Below, piece after piece: positions 35,623-48,021 of a stretch of 64,000 bases of DNA. Source of the DNA: Eucalyptus grandis (Eukaryota > Streptophyta > Magnoliopsida > Myrtales > Myrtaceae); assembly GCF_016545825.1 (NCBI RefSeq), contig NC_052619.1, forward strand, positions 15,019,501 through 15,083,500, read 5' to 3'. How positions within the stretch are numbered: the stretch's first letter is position 1; each line of letters begins with the position of its first letter. Below the pieces are notes generated by a model. The model ran no database searches. It was given only the letters and a program-made list of their open reading frames with translations, and was not told the origin of the DNA. The position numbers and the translations under genes were made by a program.

Positions 35623-36657
35623 GGGTGCGTTTGGAATCAACTTTGCAAAGGACTTTGGGCTTTTAAAGATACTTGGGCTAAAGCTGGGGTGTTTAGGAAC
35701 ACCTTTAGAATTTCCATTAGGCCAAAGCTGGCCTTCTCAAGGCTGAAAGCCCAAGGCAAGTGAAGGGGTGCCTTGGGCTTTCAGCTTTCTCGGCATACAA
35801 GTGGCACTGTTTACTTTTTTTTTTTTTTTTTTCTTCCAAAACTATCCTCACCTACTCTCGATTTTTCCGGTTTTGCCCTTGTTATTGTACTGTTCATCTT
35901 CTTTTCTGTTAAAGGCCGACAATGTGTTCCTCGAAGCCGTGAGTGAGCGGTCGCCGACGGCTCGCCATGGTTGCGATGGCCTGCAACTATCGCCGGGAGT
36001 GGTGCAACCGCTGCCCCGTCTAGGTCGCAGCGATCGCCGTGGGTCGCGGCGAGGTTTGGGTCGCCAACCTCGCCGCGACCCGGATCCGAGGGCGGCGAGG
36101 TCTTCCCGTGACCTCGCCGCCCCCGATCTTGGTCATGGCGGTCGTCGGAGGTTGCGCGACCTCGCCGCGACCCAAATCTGGGGCGGTGAGGTTGCGTGAC
36201 ACCGTCCGCGACCCAAATCGGGGCGGCAAGGCCCCCAAGACCTCGCCGCCCCAGATTTGGGTCGCGGCGGGTCACCCGACGTCCGACAACCCTCTGTGAT
36301 GGTCTTCAGTGGTCACCTGACGTTCGACGACCGTCGCCGGTGGTCTTCAATGGTCGCCCAACGTCCGGCGACCCTCGCCGGTGGTCTTCAGTGGACGTCC
36401 AGCGGCCACCTGCCCTTCCCGGCCATCCGCCATTCCAGTTAATTTTTTATTTATTTTTCTTTTGATAATTTTTTTTTTATCACCAAAGCGCTTTGTAAAT
36501 GTAATTCCCCCAAACACCATTTTGTTCAAAGGTACTTCAAATGGGCTTTCAAACTACAATTTTACCGAACACACTTTGCATATTGGAAAATACATTTAAC
36601 TTAAAGGTCTTTGCATTTTCCTAAAGACTTTCCCCAAAAGCGTTTCCAAACACACCC
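35623..36657. mobile_element. Non-autonomous TIR element inside the solo LTR
   Basis: The ends GGGTGCGTTTGGAA and, inverted, GGGTGTGTTTGGAA define about 1035 bp. They resemble hAT or PIF/Harbinger termini; the target duplication is unclear, perhaps TTT. The core (35930-36440) is GC-rich, with repeated CCTCGCCGCGACCC words and inverted copies GGGTCGCGGCG. Short ORFs here have no recognisable domain. Confidence 0.65.
36296..36403 (+). repeat. Tandem repeat, about 41-43 bp, two to three units
   Basis: Successive units begin TGGTCTTCAGTGGTC (36299), TGGTCTTCAATGGTC (36340) and TGGTCTTCAGTGGAC (36381). Each of the first two is followed by a CGACC-TCGCCGG block. Confidence 0.7.
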
Positions 36658-39600
36658 TTTGTCCCTTCTGCTCAAAAGAAGAACAGAGAAGCGATGTGAA
36701 CATGGAGTGGAAGGGAGAGGGACTGCAGAGAGAGAAGTGACGTGTTGCAGAGAAGAAAAAGAAAAAAAATGGAGCTGCTGTTCATCTTCTCGGTCGCTGT
36801 CCTCTGCCTCGCAACCGCTCGTCCGTGAGCACCGCACTGCCATCCCCTTGATGTTGCCTACCGTGCCCACGCCCCTGTCCACTCGTCCCCCGTGCCAGCC
36901 GCTGCCTAGCATCCGAAGCTCGTCCCTGCTCCACCGCGCCGATGCCAACAGCCCTCTGTAGCAGATCTCGGGCTCCGTCGCACCTCGCTTGCAGCCCGCA
37001 TTGACCCGCGACAACCCGACGTTGCTCCTACTCCACCCGCTACTGCTGCCTCGCCGTGATAGCCCGACGCCTCCACCCGCGATGCTAAGCAGATCCGCTC
37101 CAAGGCCCTTTTTGAGTGACATCGCCGATCTGAACGCCGACGCCCAATGGATTCGCTCCGAGCCTCCTCCGAGTGCAACTGCCTGCTGCTCCGCCTGTGC
37201 CGCTCCAACCAGCGACCCCGACACCTGCCTGTGATGCTGCCCCTATTGCCGAGTTCCTTGCTATTGACTAGGGCCCTGTTTTGTTTTCAAGCCGCTGTCT
37301 CTGCTCCGGTCGCACGATTCCGACTGACCCGCGACACCATCCGCGACCTGCTGCCGCCGCCGCCGATCCGCCCGTTGCCGGTCTTAGCCGGAATTTCCAA
37401 CGCCGACGACCCAACTCCCGGCGAACCCCTATGAAGCTTCCAAACCGTAAAAAGGGGAGAGAAAAAAAAGCAATCTTAATTTAGGTAGTTTTTCTTTTAT
37501 TTATTTGCCTTATTTTATTCTTATTTTATTCTATTTGTTCTTTTTAGTATAGTTATCTTTTGATGTAAGATTGAGATTGCCAACACAAAATTCCCTCTGA
37601 AATTTGGGATTGACAATCCGATTTTCGCGCCCGAAATCCGACTCACAATCCCTTGCAAAAATCAACAATCCAATCTCAAGCTCGAGATTCAATTCGTGAT
37701 TTAATTTTAAAATTGGTTAACTCGACCTCATGCGCGAGATATGGTTCGCCAATTTTTGGATATCAACATTGTCTTGTTTGATTTGATGTCGTGGTGTTTG
37801 GATCAATTTTATTTCCATAAAAGGAAAAAATCCAAAAAAAAAATTTGAATTAGGGTTAAGTTTGTTTTAGAATGTTCCTAATCTTAGGATTCTCTTCCAT
37901 GTTTAGAATTGCAATCTTATTTCAAATTTTTAAATAAAAAAATTCCAAAAAATGCGTTCATTTAGGATGTTAGTTTTCTTTAATTTAAATGGCACATTTA
38001 ATTATTTGGCAATTTTAAATTTCGAATTTTACAAAGAAAAACACAAAAAAATCATCATGCATATATCATGTTGAATTAAGACATTCTTTGCACGTCATTG
38101 CATGTTAGGGTTGCATGTTTATCAATTAGGTAGATAATCTCTCCTAAATAAATTGCATTTTTTTGTTAGGAAAATAAAAATGCCCATGTCATATAGAATT
38201 AGGTTCATGAAATGCACGTCATTTATCGACTGTTGCTAGGTTCATTTAATTAGAAATTGCCCGTCATTAGATTAGGTCATTTAATAAATGTCACGTGACA
38301 TATAACTTGCATATTAAATTGTATGTCACATGTCATTTTAGTTAAAATAATTTTGTACGTCATCGCATTGCATCACACGCCATTAGAATTAAGTCATTTT
38401 GGTTAATTTAGATTCCATATTTAATTATTACATGTTCATTAAGAAATCACAAAAAAATTTATTCATTCATATAGTTTAGGACATGTCGCCATATCATATC
38501 ATTTCATATTATATTAGAAGCATTGCATTGCATATAGATTATATTCTTGTTAAAAAGTGAAAACAAAAAAAATTGAGTGATAACGTGTTAATTAGAAATC
38601 ATATTTAGGATTGTTGATATGAATTCTGATCTAACAACGCAAATGCTTTCATTGCTTTGAGGTAAGTTCTGCATTATTTAATTGCTTTATTGGGTGTTAA
38701 ATTGGTAATTTGCGCACCCGCATGATAACCTCACATGTTAGGGAGGTAGATTTAAAATAAATTTAAGCTACCTGCAAAAGCATTTTTGAAAATAAAAGAA
38801 ATGGTATCGAAAGGGCATTAGAAAAATCTAGTATAACCAAGTCCCCGTACCCAAAATTTCTGGTTCGTAGGAGTAAAGTAAAACTCCCGTTACTTTACTT
38901 GGGTTTCTAATCGACCCACCAAAAAATAGATTAGTGGCGACTCCTAAATAAAATCCATCTACATGTTAAGAACTTGAACCTAAGTCACGAATTGGTATGG
39001 GCTTGGGAGAGCCCGAGCTAGGTCTAGGCTTAATAATCCATTAGCCAAATCCTAGGTGGTTCACATCTGAAAGTTTGGTCGCGACACCAATATTGTGGCT
39101 AATCGAAATTATGGGTGGTAGACTCAAGTGCTACTAGGTATATATCTGTAAACAAAATGCCTTATCCTCCTAAGCTCCAATGGGTGAAGGAAAATAAAAT
39201 ATTTACTATTCTTTGGTAAATTGAGAACTATTTAAGTTCTTGAGAAAAAGAAAAAAAATTCTTCTTAAACTCATATATGAAAATGAGGCTGAGTAGTTTT
39301 GAAATTCTTAGTAGATATTCTTTTGGGAAAATGACACATTTTGTGTTTATACATCATGATTGCCAAGAGACAATAGCCATGCAAAGATAAAATTTTCAAT
39401 AGTAAAAATTGACACGTTCGATTAAGGGATGACGTGGTAAAGCAACTGCTTAATGATGGAATTATGTCTATTAATTATATGAAGTCAATGGATTTTGGCC
39501 AATCCTATGACTATACATGGAGGGGAATGGAACAAGCAAATTGAAGAAAATCAACAATGATAGTAACCCAACCTATGTAATTGATGATCTTATGAATTAG

Positions 39601-40120
39601 GTTCATATGGGTAATAACAAGTCATTTGTTGATCTAGTGCACTGTACAAAAATTATTGTCCATCCTAAGGTGAAAATAGTGCAAAATTGCAAGGAAAAAG
39701 AGGTTGAGCTAAGCTCTTAATGAAATTCCATAACTATTATTGGTGGTGTATTAATCTGCAATATACACTTGATAGAGTCACCTATATAAGTGTGGAGTGG
39801 AGCCGCTCCTATGAGAATTTTTGGTGAAAATCTCTAAAGCACTAATGAATAAACTAAGCACGCGCATGGCCTATTAGCGCAAAACCGCGTTGAACAACAA
39901 AGTTTGTGGGAGTGTAATGTGATTGGTGAAAATTATAATTCACAAAAAAAATTCTTGGTTCATAGAAGTTTCAAACTTCACCAATGATTTCGTGAATTAT
40001 ATTTCATTCTTTCTAAGATTGGTTCATAGCCTAACAAGCACTAGTTCCGATGCATTACTCTCCATTAACCCAGTATTATTCTATTTTTTTTGTCAAAACT
40101 TTCTGAAATATGTGGGAGAT

Positions 40121-40682
40121 TGTTAGATTTTTCAGCAGTTTTGAAATATTTATAGAAACTATGATCGTCATGAAAGTCATCATTTTTTTAACGGCTTTTT
40201 AACGATGATATAACGACTTTCTAATGGTTGTATAACGGTCGTCTAACAGTTTTATAAATTTTGATTTATTACTTTATAAACTCTTCATTATTTTATAACG
40301 GTCATCTTTTAATTACCAATTGATTTATGACGATCTCCTAATGACTCTCTCTTTTTCTTGTTTAGATATAAATTAAACTTCAAACCACAATCCTTGTAGA
40401 TACAATATATTCTCATATCTTTCCTTTTCTTTTCTGTTGGGTTATACACAAAAATTGTTCTATTTCCTTCTAATATTCAATGCAGAGTATAGAGGAAGGT
40501 CTATTGTATCTTGGGAGGATTGCCGCTGAAGCCTTACGCACCGAGTTTCGTACTTCGAGGGGCGGAATTATCCTTAAGAATAATGTTTGCACGCCTCAGA
40601 CATTTCTTTTTATTTTCTAATCTTGTGTAATGTATTTCCAATAATAATTATTATTTTATGTATTCTAATACTTTTTCCAACA
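40121..40682 (+). repeat. 3' LTR of the older copia
   Basis: A 562-bp LTR, TGTTAGATTT...CCAACA, preceded by a purine tract. It is the uninterrupted counterpart of 30712-32677. Confidence 0.92.
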
Positions 40683-41080
40683 CCAGCGCGAGAGAGATCG
40701 GTGGTAGCACAAGTTGATTTTCGCGGTCGAATGGGTCTATGGGTGCTTCGTGATGGAGCTTTAAGTGCCATTGAGTTAGAAATTTGAGGTGAGGAGTGAA
40801 AAATTTTCAGGGTATGTCGTCGACTGAGTGAGAGGAGCAACGGATTTTAAAGTGAGGGAGTTAAAAATAGACAACTATTTGTGATCATACAATCGAGTAA
40901 TCAGCCACAGTGTAAATGCATGTTGCAATGGTAAAATCCAGTACAATGCAATGGTAATAATTTCGAAATACTGCGTGTCTGTACATGGCGGGACTTGTCA
41001 CCATGAGCTATGCCGATGATGATAAATGTCTTTGAAAATGGCGGCAATTGCTTTGTTGATTGTGAACATAAGCCTTAGCT
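40683..41080. other. Unassigned DNA after the nested copia
   Basis: I see no gene, repeat end or known motif here. It may be older intergenic sequence or the far end of the minus-strand copia that follows. Confidence 0.4.
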
Positions 41081-41267
41081 GAGTGGAATGCATATACCAA
41101 GTTCATTTATAATGAATTCAAATGCGCCCTTTTCCACTGGCTTTGTAGAGAGGTTAGCTACTTGATGCTTAGAATCAAGAATGAACAAAGTATAGACGGA
41201 TATCACCATTGCTCACGTGGTGTTTCACTGGTTTTGAATTTCGCAATGAAATATCTTCCACCAAGTG

Positions 41268-41268
<1 letters not shown>

Positions 41269-41309
<41 letters not shown>
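41269..41309. repeat. (TA)n microsatellite followed by poly(T)
   Basis: About 41 bp of pure TA dinucleotide running into a T tract up to about 41321. Confidence 0.95.
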
Positions 41310-41317
<8 letters not shown>

Positions 41318-42793
41318 TTTTATTAAAGGACACTCAGGTTCTGTGTTAACTTTGGACAACGAAAGTCAAATGCGAACAAAGCTATATATTATATAATCCC
41401 AAATCTAAAGAAGTCGCTTGATGCGCTTAACACAAGTTTAATACCAACAATAATCAATGTTGATATCTAATCAACGGTGTCATCTAAACTCACTTTAACA
41501 TAATAATGAAAGCCCATTAAAATTAAAGCGATTTATACAATATTGAAGATGATTCAACGAAATTGGATATTAACAAAAGTACCTAGAAAGCACTGCTCTC
41601 TAATAAGTTCGGGGACATAACGTCGAAATCTAATCGACGATATGGACAGTGGTAACAACACCTACCAAACACTGCTCCTAGATGAGTATGAGAGCATAAC
41701 ATCGAAATCTAATCGACGATGTTGAGCAATGGGTTAACACTAGAATCTAATTAATAGCATTACCAGGGATATAAATGCTCGTCGGAATTGAATCTATGAC
41801 GGGAATCTTAAGTTATAGCTAAGCTAAACTAAGCGAGGATAAAAGTAAGATAGAGCAATTTTGTGTGTTGTTCGCGTAGGGGGGCATCTTTGTTGGATTG
41901 CCTGCAATATATAAGCCAATTTGGTAACTATCGGTGATCGGTTACTTCTTCCTCAAGAGTCACATCACGTTCTATGCTAAATCACCTTATCCATATCTAG
42001 TTTTTGACTTGTTCGACAATGCTCTCATGACTTGTCCGACAAGAACTAACTGCTTCTCTTGAGTTTGGTGCTCTTTTAACCATTCCCACCTAAACTCATA
42101 TCCAATGTTATGTCTTCAATATTGTCTTTTGGCTTTGACACATGGCAACTAACTACTTCATTATGTATCTCTGCTTGTATGTCCATCAAAATTTAGCCTG
42201 AGTATTCTCAAAATCCTTCGCTATCCTATATTTTATAAACACTATGGGCTGGACTGATGTAGATTATAAACCACATGTAGCAAAGAAGGTGATTTTAAAG
42301 TTTTCTGCTCGTGACCAACACATGTTTACTGGGGTATTTTTGGGTGTCAACACATGATATCTAATAAAGTGATGTCAAATCTCAATATGCTTAACCCTAG
42401 TGCATGATTGCATACTTGGTAAACATTTATTGCATTGGTATTATCACACCTGATGGCAATGTTTGAACAATTTCAACCAAACTCATTGAGTTGTTGTTGC
42501 ATTTAAAGTAAATGAGCACAACTTCCGAGTACCACATATTTAGTTTCAACAATTGATGATGCTCTTTGAGAACCATGGGACAAGTATACATCTCATTAGT
42601 GGACAAGTTTCTGAGGTACTCCTTCTATCTATCCTACATCTTGCGAAGTTAGCATTTTAATATCCAAGTAATATGAAATTTGAATTCTTTCAATAGCAAA
42701 GTCTTAATTTGGAAGAAGATCCAATGTATTTGACAACATGCTTCATAGCCTTGAGATGTGACTCTTTAGGATCAAAATGAAGTCGGGCACAAC

Positions 42794-43938
42794 ACTTTTC
42801 GTTTCGTGGAAATTATTTTTTGGGAACACATTTTTCTAATTTTCTAGTGTTTGATTACTTAGGAAAGTGAGTTAACGGAAAATAATCTCTTATTTGAAAA
42901 AGTCAAAAAACATTCTTCGAAATATAATTAGGTATTGGCGTCGACAACTGAAATTATACATTTGAACACAAGAAACCCAACGTTGGTTCCCAAGTCTCCA
43001 ACGCCCAGGCTAGGTCCTTCAAGGCCAAGCCTAGGTCCAACGAGGCTGAGACCAACTCTTTGACAGACGAGCACAAATCTGTCAAGATCAAACTTGGGTC
43101 CACTGAAGTGAGGCTTAGGACCTTGAATCCCAACCCGAAGCCCTTTGCGCCCAAGCCCGAGCCCCCATTGCCTATGCCTAAGTCCATCCAAACTGAGCCC
43201 AAACCCTTGGTGCTTATGCCTGTGCCTTACGCCTCAGCACCCAAGCCTGCATCTATAGAGGTCAGGCTCGAGAATAGACGCTCGAGCTCTAGTCCCCAGC
43301 ACTCAAGCGCAGGTCCACAAAGGTTGTGCATAAATTATCAAAGCTCGAGCTTGGGTCCTTGATTAATAGAACGTTTGTTCTTAGAAAATATATATTTTTT
43401 AAATCTAATTTTCAAATATTTTTATTTGTAAAAAAATAAAATTTTAATTATTTTTTGTTTTTTAAAAATTCTAATTTTTAGTTATTTTATTAAATGTGAT
43501 TTTAAAATTTTCCATTTTTTTCTTGTTCTTTTATTTTCTTTTGATTCTACCTTGCTTGATTACCGACCGTGGCTGGCCACAAGGGAGGAATGAGCTTGCT
43601 GGTGGGCAGCAAGGTTGTTGCTCTCCAATCTAACAAGGCTTGAGCCTCATCGGCCAGTCGCCATGGTCGGTAGTTGGATGAAGAAGAAGAAAAAGAAAAA
43701 AAAAAAGAAAATAAATAATTCAAAAATCGATTTTTACAAAAATGAAAGAATCATAAAAATTAAATGTTATTAAAATGAGTGCACAAAGGAAAATCAAATG
43801 AGGTTTTCCATATCGAAAAATATTTTCTAACTCTTTTTCAGGTTTTACCTAAATACTGAAAAATACTGTCTTTTTTTGGAAAATGATTTCTTGAAAAACG
43901 TTTTCCAAAATTGTCACATTTTCTACGAAACAAACAAA
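42794..43938. mobile_element. Non-autonomous TIR element inside the old copia
   Basis: The left end 'cttttcgtttcgtggaaat' and the inverted right end 'ttttgtttgtttcgtagaaaat' match each other and also the ends of the element in the PME3 intron. It interrupts the copia RT/RNase H region. The core (about 43550-43680) is GC-rich with AGCCT/AGGCT words, and a Pro-rich ORF at 43060-43362 looks spurious. No target duplication could be fixed. Confidence 0.6.
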
Positions 43939-44335
43939 ACCAAAATAAAATATCTAGCCTCGAAGCAATTGGATAAAGCAATGGACTATCATGCTTCCTT
44001 AGAGTTTAGAATCAACATACTCACTTTGTCATCCTTGTCAAGCTTTATTGTAGTTTTCCATTCCAAATTTCTTTACCACCCGTTTGCATATTTTGCTTGA
44101 AATATGGAAGTTCTTTCCTTCAATTGTTTGATTTGTAACCCAAGAAAGAAATTGAGTTCTCCCATCATACTCATTTCAAATTCACTTTTCATGATACCTG
44201 CAAAATTCTCATTAGTTGAATCAAAGATAATATCATCAACATAGATTTTAATCTACAAAATTTCATTACCTTTTTACTGATTCATCGCTTCTCTTTGGAA
44301 GGCTGACATAGTCTAGTTTAAGTGACTCTTTTCAA

Positions 44336-47230
44336 GTAAAAGCTTATTCCTGATTTGTTGCTTTTCGGCCATCTCCTTGTCGAATCGTTCTTTCTCACCC
44401 ATCAACGTATTAAAAGAAGCAATGTCCTTACGCAAAACTCTTTCAACCTGAGCCATCTAAATGTCCCTAAGTTTTCCGTATATGTCGAACTTCAACTAAT
44501 CTTTTTTCCAAGATCTGACTCTTCAGCGTCAAGGCCAGCCCGTTCATTCACTAGATTCTGCAGGGCATTTTCGTTGACCTTCATGTTATGATAGACTTTC
44601 TTCAGAGTATTATGAGGATATCAATAATCTCTCTCCGTGACTACACGAACGGCGATTCTCTCACAATTTAGTTGATAAGTCTCTACCCTAAGGAGAAAGT
44701 CAGTAAGGAAATCTTCACATTCTTTCCTGAACTTGAAGGACTTTGAGAATTGGATTTCACCACCACCTAGTTTATTGGCTAAAGCCTTAACTCTTGGTGA
44801 TTATTGGATTATTTGCAATCAACAGAAAGCCACCTTGAGAGAATTCAAGAAATTCAGTCCGCTTAGCCTTTGACTATTTCATCAGTAATATGCCAGATGC
44901 TAACGAGGATTCAAACGTAACACTACTGGAGCTGGTGATCTTGGAGCGTAATATCCTTGCGGCATGTTCAAGAACAACTTTAGCTTTGACGGAGGAGCCC
45001 AAAGACTCCCCCACATTCTCAAACAAGGGTGTAAGGGGAAGGCTCAGAAAGATAACCACCTTGCCTTGTATACTTCGATTTGTCCCAATGTTCATTTTCC
45101 TCGCACTTCCTTGAGTTCTGAAGGCAAAAATGAAATATCAAGCATGAAGCAATTTGGTGATTTCAAAACAGCAATCAAATGACTCGTTATCAGTTTGGTC
45201 TATACTTATGCCTAGTAGGCGGATTCCAGTGAATATGAAACTAGTATACGCACACCCTAAGTCAATCCGAATTGCTTGGGGAGAGTATATCTTAAATCCT
45301 TAGAAGAATTTCCTTCTTTGATAATCTTAATGTAAATTCAACATGAATGAGTACATTGATCCAGAAATCTATAGACCTTCTTCAAGAGATAAAGGAATAG
45401 ATACGAGTGTAGCTAGGAGAACTGAAAGCGCAAAAAACAAAATCATTTGAATCGAACAAAAACAACATCTGAAGAAAATGTTTGAATGCGGAGATACCTC
45501 TTGGGACAGGCAAATGTCACGGGCCGATCGATTCGCTCTCGATCACTCCTCGTTCACTCGAAGGCTTTACCCTAAGCAGCCTTTCAACACTCGACTCACA
45601 AGGGACTTTGTAGAGAGAGAAACTTCTTAGAGAGAGAAGCTCTGCTTTTCATATATTTTGTGAATGAGAATACAATGAGGGAGGACACCCCTTTATATAC
45701 AAGTATAAGGCAAACCCTATCCGCAGATCTCCCTTAGATCTAACGGTGGAGATTGCACCTCCCCATCTACCAACTATCGGCATTTATTGCCAACTACCAG
45801 CTACTCGCATTTATATCGTATGCGTACAAATACAGTATCGCCCGCCCCCAGGAGAATACTCTAAGTCTCGGGGCCGAGGGTCTTTAATGTGTCACGCCCG
45901 TGTTCGAGAAACCTCTTGGATATGCTTTCTTTCGGGTCGTGACACAAAGGTGAACGACTTAGCAATTGACAACCAACAAACTCATGAAGGGGAGGTTGAA
46001 GATTCAATCTATCATGTCGAAACAGAGCAAAGACCTTATTAGAGAAGAATGATGGAAAATACAAAGCAATCCCAAGGTGCCGACCTAGATGCATAGCCAA
46101 AGAGGGATGTGTAATACCTCTATACAGAGCAACGAGAATAAGTGGGCCTAAGGCAGTCGACCTACCTTCTGTTAAGTTGGAGGCAATACCAAGGAGATCC
46201 CTGGATACTTTAAGAGAGGGGTGAAAGAAAAAGTACTTGGACAGCTAGAACAACAAAAAGGTTGCATGCTTGACGTTGGAGATCATACCAGACGTTCGAC
46301 AAAATTTGATTAGAAAGTTTCCACAGGAAAGAGCACCATTATTAATGAATTTAAGATGTTTGGGCGGACCAATGTCTCTTGTGGGTGTGCAAAGGAAGAA
46401 AACTTGCTATGACATAAACATCTAGGAGAGTGATCAACATTTATGTCAAGGGAAAAAGAAACAATTGGCTGATGGAGACCAAAAGCTAATTGCAGCGCCG
46501 AAAAGGCCCAGATTCAAATCCCAGTCAAAGCAACTAATCTGAAGTGCTGCAGCAATGCCAGCCTACCCCCAGGTAGGCGTCATTCGATCATTGGAATTTA
46601 TCCTCAGATACCACTCCCAAGATTCTACATCGAAAGAAGGAAATCTCTTGGATAGCTGGGATTCGACATTTCAGACGTCTATGATAGAAGGCTTTTGGCA
46701 ATGAAATTTCTCTTCACGTGGACAAGGGGAACAACAACGGAGGATCATAGGAATCTAAAAATGTTGCTTGAAATAAGGACCGATAACAACGTCGTCAATA
46801 TACCCCTCAAGAAGGTTTTGAAGTCAAAATAGCAATTGCTGTCGTGCTCGTTGTCTCGCCATCTATGGAACTTACAAACGTAATTTGCAGAAGAATATCT
46901 AGAAGGCTTGGGAGCCAAGGAAGCGATAAGGTTGAAGACAAGCGAATTCGGAAGGCCAAGGCTTTAGACCACTATAGGATAAGGGTTTAAGATCGCAAAC
47001 AGAGGAGATAAAATCAAATCTTGGCCGAATAAACAGGCGAGATTCAAAGAGCAGCGATCCATAAATATACGATTCGTAATGATGGCAATTCGTGAACCGT
47101 GTTGATTGAGGCAATGTGTCAGGCTGCTTTGAGGTAGTTGAGCGCACAAAGTACGAAGCATCAGATGAACAATTGGCACCTCGGTGTTCATGAGACATAA
47201 ACTCGCACCTTTTGGGTCTTTACGTTTTTT
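44336..47230. other. Unidentified 2.9 kb region
   Basis: No gene is recognised. ORFs are short and overlap on both strands. Around 45500-45960 the sequence has a retrotransposon-leader flavour (CT/GA-rich, a TATA-like 'ctttatatacaag' near 45691, and two copies of 'gtcacg' flanking). I could not find a matching second LTR or a protein domain. It may be the inside of a decayed gypsy element or old intergenic DNA. Confidence 0.35.
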
Positions 47231-47234
47231 AAGC

Positions 47235-47880
47235 AATTACAGGAAAATTAGCAAAAAAAATTTAAACACATTGTAATTGTATTAATTCAATCCTAAAATT
47301 TTTGCATTTATACCAATTTAACCCATCCAACCAATTTTGGTTAGTCGGCGCTTACGCAGACATTGGCCATTTGGCCAACGCTAACATAGTAATTTTTAAA
47401 TATTTTTTTTGTGAATTTTTTTATTAATTTTTATTTTCCTTCTCTTCGTCTTTCTTCTTCTTCTTTTTTTCCTCACAGTGGCCAAAGAGGCTGGCCTCAT
47501 GCCCAAATCACAAGGCGTTGCCAGCCTCGCAATCTAGTGCGAGGCCATGGTTGCTTCACTAGCGTCGCCAAGTCCTCACTGGCAGCAAGCAAAGGCCTCC
47601 ATAGCCTCACCAACCACGGGTAAGGGCTGCGACTCTTGCCGACCATTGTGGGGAAAAAATAAAAAATAAAAGAAAGAAGAAAAATTAAAAAATTAAAAAA
47701 ATACAACGTCAGCATTAGCCGTATGGCCAATGTCCAAGTTAGCATCGGCCGATCAAAATTGGTTGGATAGATCAAATTGGCACAAATACGAAAGGTTTAG
47801 AATTAAATTTGCGCAAAAAAGTTTAGGGTTGAATTAACACAATTGCAAAAAGTTTAGAACTTTTTTTGGTAATTTATCCA
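47235..47880. mobile_element. Small TIR element with GC-rich core
   Basis: The left arm has 'attaattcaatcctaaaattt', and the right arm has the inverted order ('tttagggttgaattaacacaattgc'). Between them are paired blocks near 'ggttagtcggcgctta' and 'ttagcatcggccgatc', and a core (47475-47650) rich in GCCTC/GAGGC. It is the same family style as 9535-10449, 48022-48862 and 50085-50738. Confidence 0.7.
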
Positions 47881-48021
47881 AATAATTATAATTACTTTTA
47901 ATTCTTGTCATGTGAGCTTAGAGGAACTAATTTTAGTCACATATTCTTGAAGACAAGATTCAATCGAACAAATTTTCATTAGCACTGACAAATCATGATG
48001 CTCTCATAGGAGGGGAAAATT

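Larger units (their letters stand above)
35049..39086. mobile_element. Gypsy-like solo LTR (about 4 kb, with an insertion)
   Basis: It starts TGTTGACACCTAAATTTTGG, a start typical of large plant gypsy LTRs of the Tat/Ogre type, and ends GGTCGCGACA. A 5-bp target duplication CCAAT flanks it (35044-35048 and 39087-39091). No internal gag-pol and no second LTR occur, so it is a solo LTR left by recombination. It holds a TIR element at 35623-36657. It also has a GC-rich stretch at 36660-37440 that may be the transcribed leader, and a typical 3' part ending in 'gtggcgactcc' near 38935. The long ORFs in 36600-37440 show no known domain. Confidence 0.85.
34850..39535 (+). pseudogene. Copia RNase H relic split by a solo LTR
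   Basis: The left part (34850-35040) reads NWILDSDEIKS, then YVFTWW, matching the copia D-S-D-x-x-S-T-S-G-Y-V-F block. The right part (about 39340-39535) has a CDSQ-like CQETIAM, followed by DVVKQLLNDGIMSINYMKS, matching the RNase H end found before the ADPLTK motif. Several stops and substitutions are present. The solo LTR at 35049-39086 lies between the two parts. Confidence 0.7.
30712..40682 (+). mobile_element. Older copia retrotransposon hosting nested insertions
   Basis: Its direct LTRs start TGTTAGAT and end TTTCCAACA: 30712-32677 (split by a 1.4 kb insertion; 557 bp without it) and 40121-40682 (562 bp). They differ by roughly 5% by eye. A polypurine tract TATGTGGGAGAT sits directly before the right LTR, so the element is on the plus strand. 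Only copia RNase H relics remain inside (about 34850-35040 and 39340-39535). RT, integrase and gag were not recognised. No clear target duplication is seen at the outer ends. Most of 32678-34850 and 39540-40120 is decayed internal sequence without usable ORFs. Confidence 0.88.
41085..44335 (-). pseudogene. Decayed minus-strand copia pol, in pieces
   Basis: Minus-strand fragments occur in copia order. The RT piece (about 44050-44260) has IYVDDIIF followed by FEMSMMGELNFFLGLQI. An RNase H piece (about 42350-42760) has DPKESHLKAMKHVVKYIG and, with a stop, KHIEI-HHFIR. The terminal piece (about 41095-41260) has QVANLSTKPVEKGAFEF. A TIR element (42794-43938) separates the first two. About 1.1 kb of unidentified sequence (about 41225-42350, with a TA microsatellite and short repeats) separates the last two. 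Stops and frameshifts are frequent, so this is an old copy. I found no LTRs. Confidence 0.8.

Noticed and set aside
35811..36465. Several GC-rich ORFs around 36 kb
   Set aside because: They are the repeat words of a TIR element read in different frames; no consistent protein.
36601..37440. A 207-codon minus-strand ORF and overlapping plus-strand ORFs
   Set aside because: They lie inside the gypsy-like solo LTR; composition-driven, low-complexity, no recognisable family.
43060..43362. A 100-codon Pro/Lys-rich ORF
   Set aside because: It sits inside a TIR element and is a degenerate short repeat (PKP-like), without homologues that I recognise.
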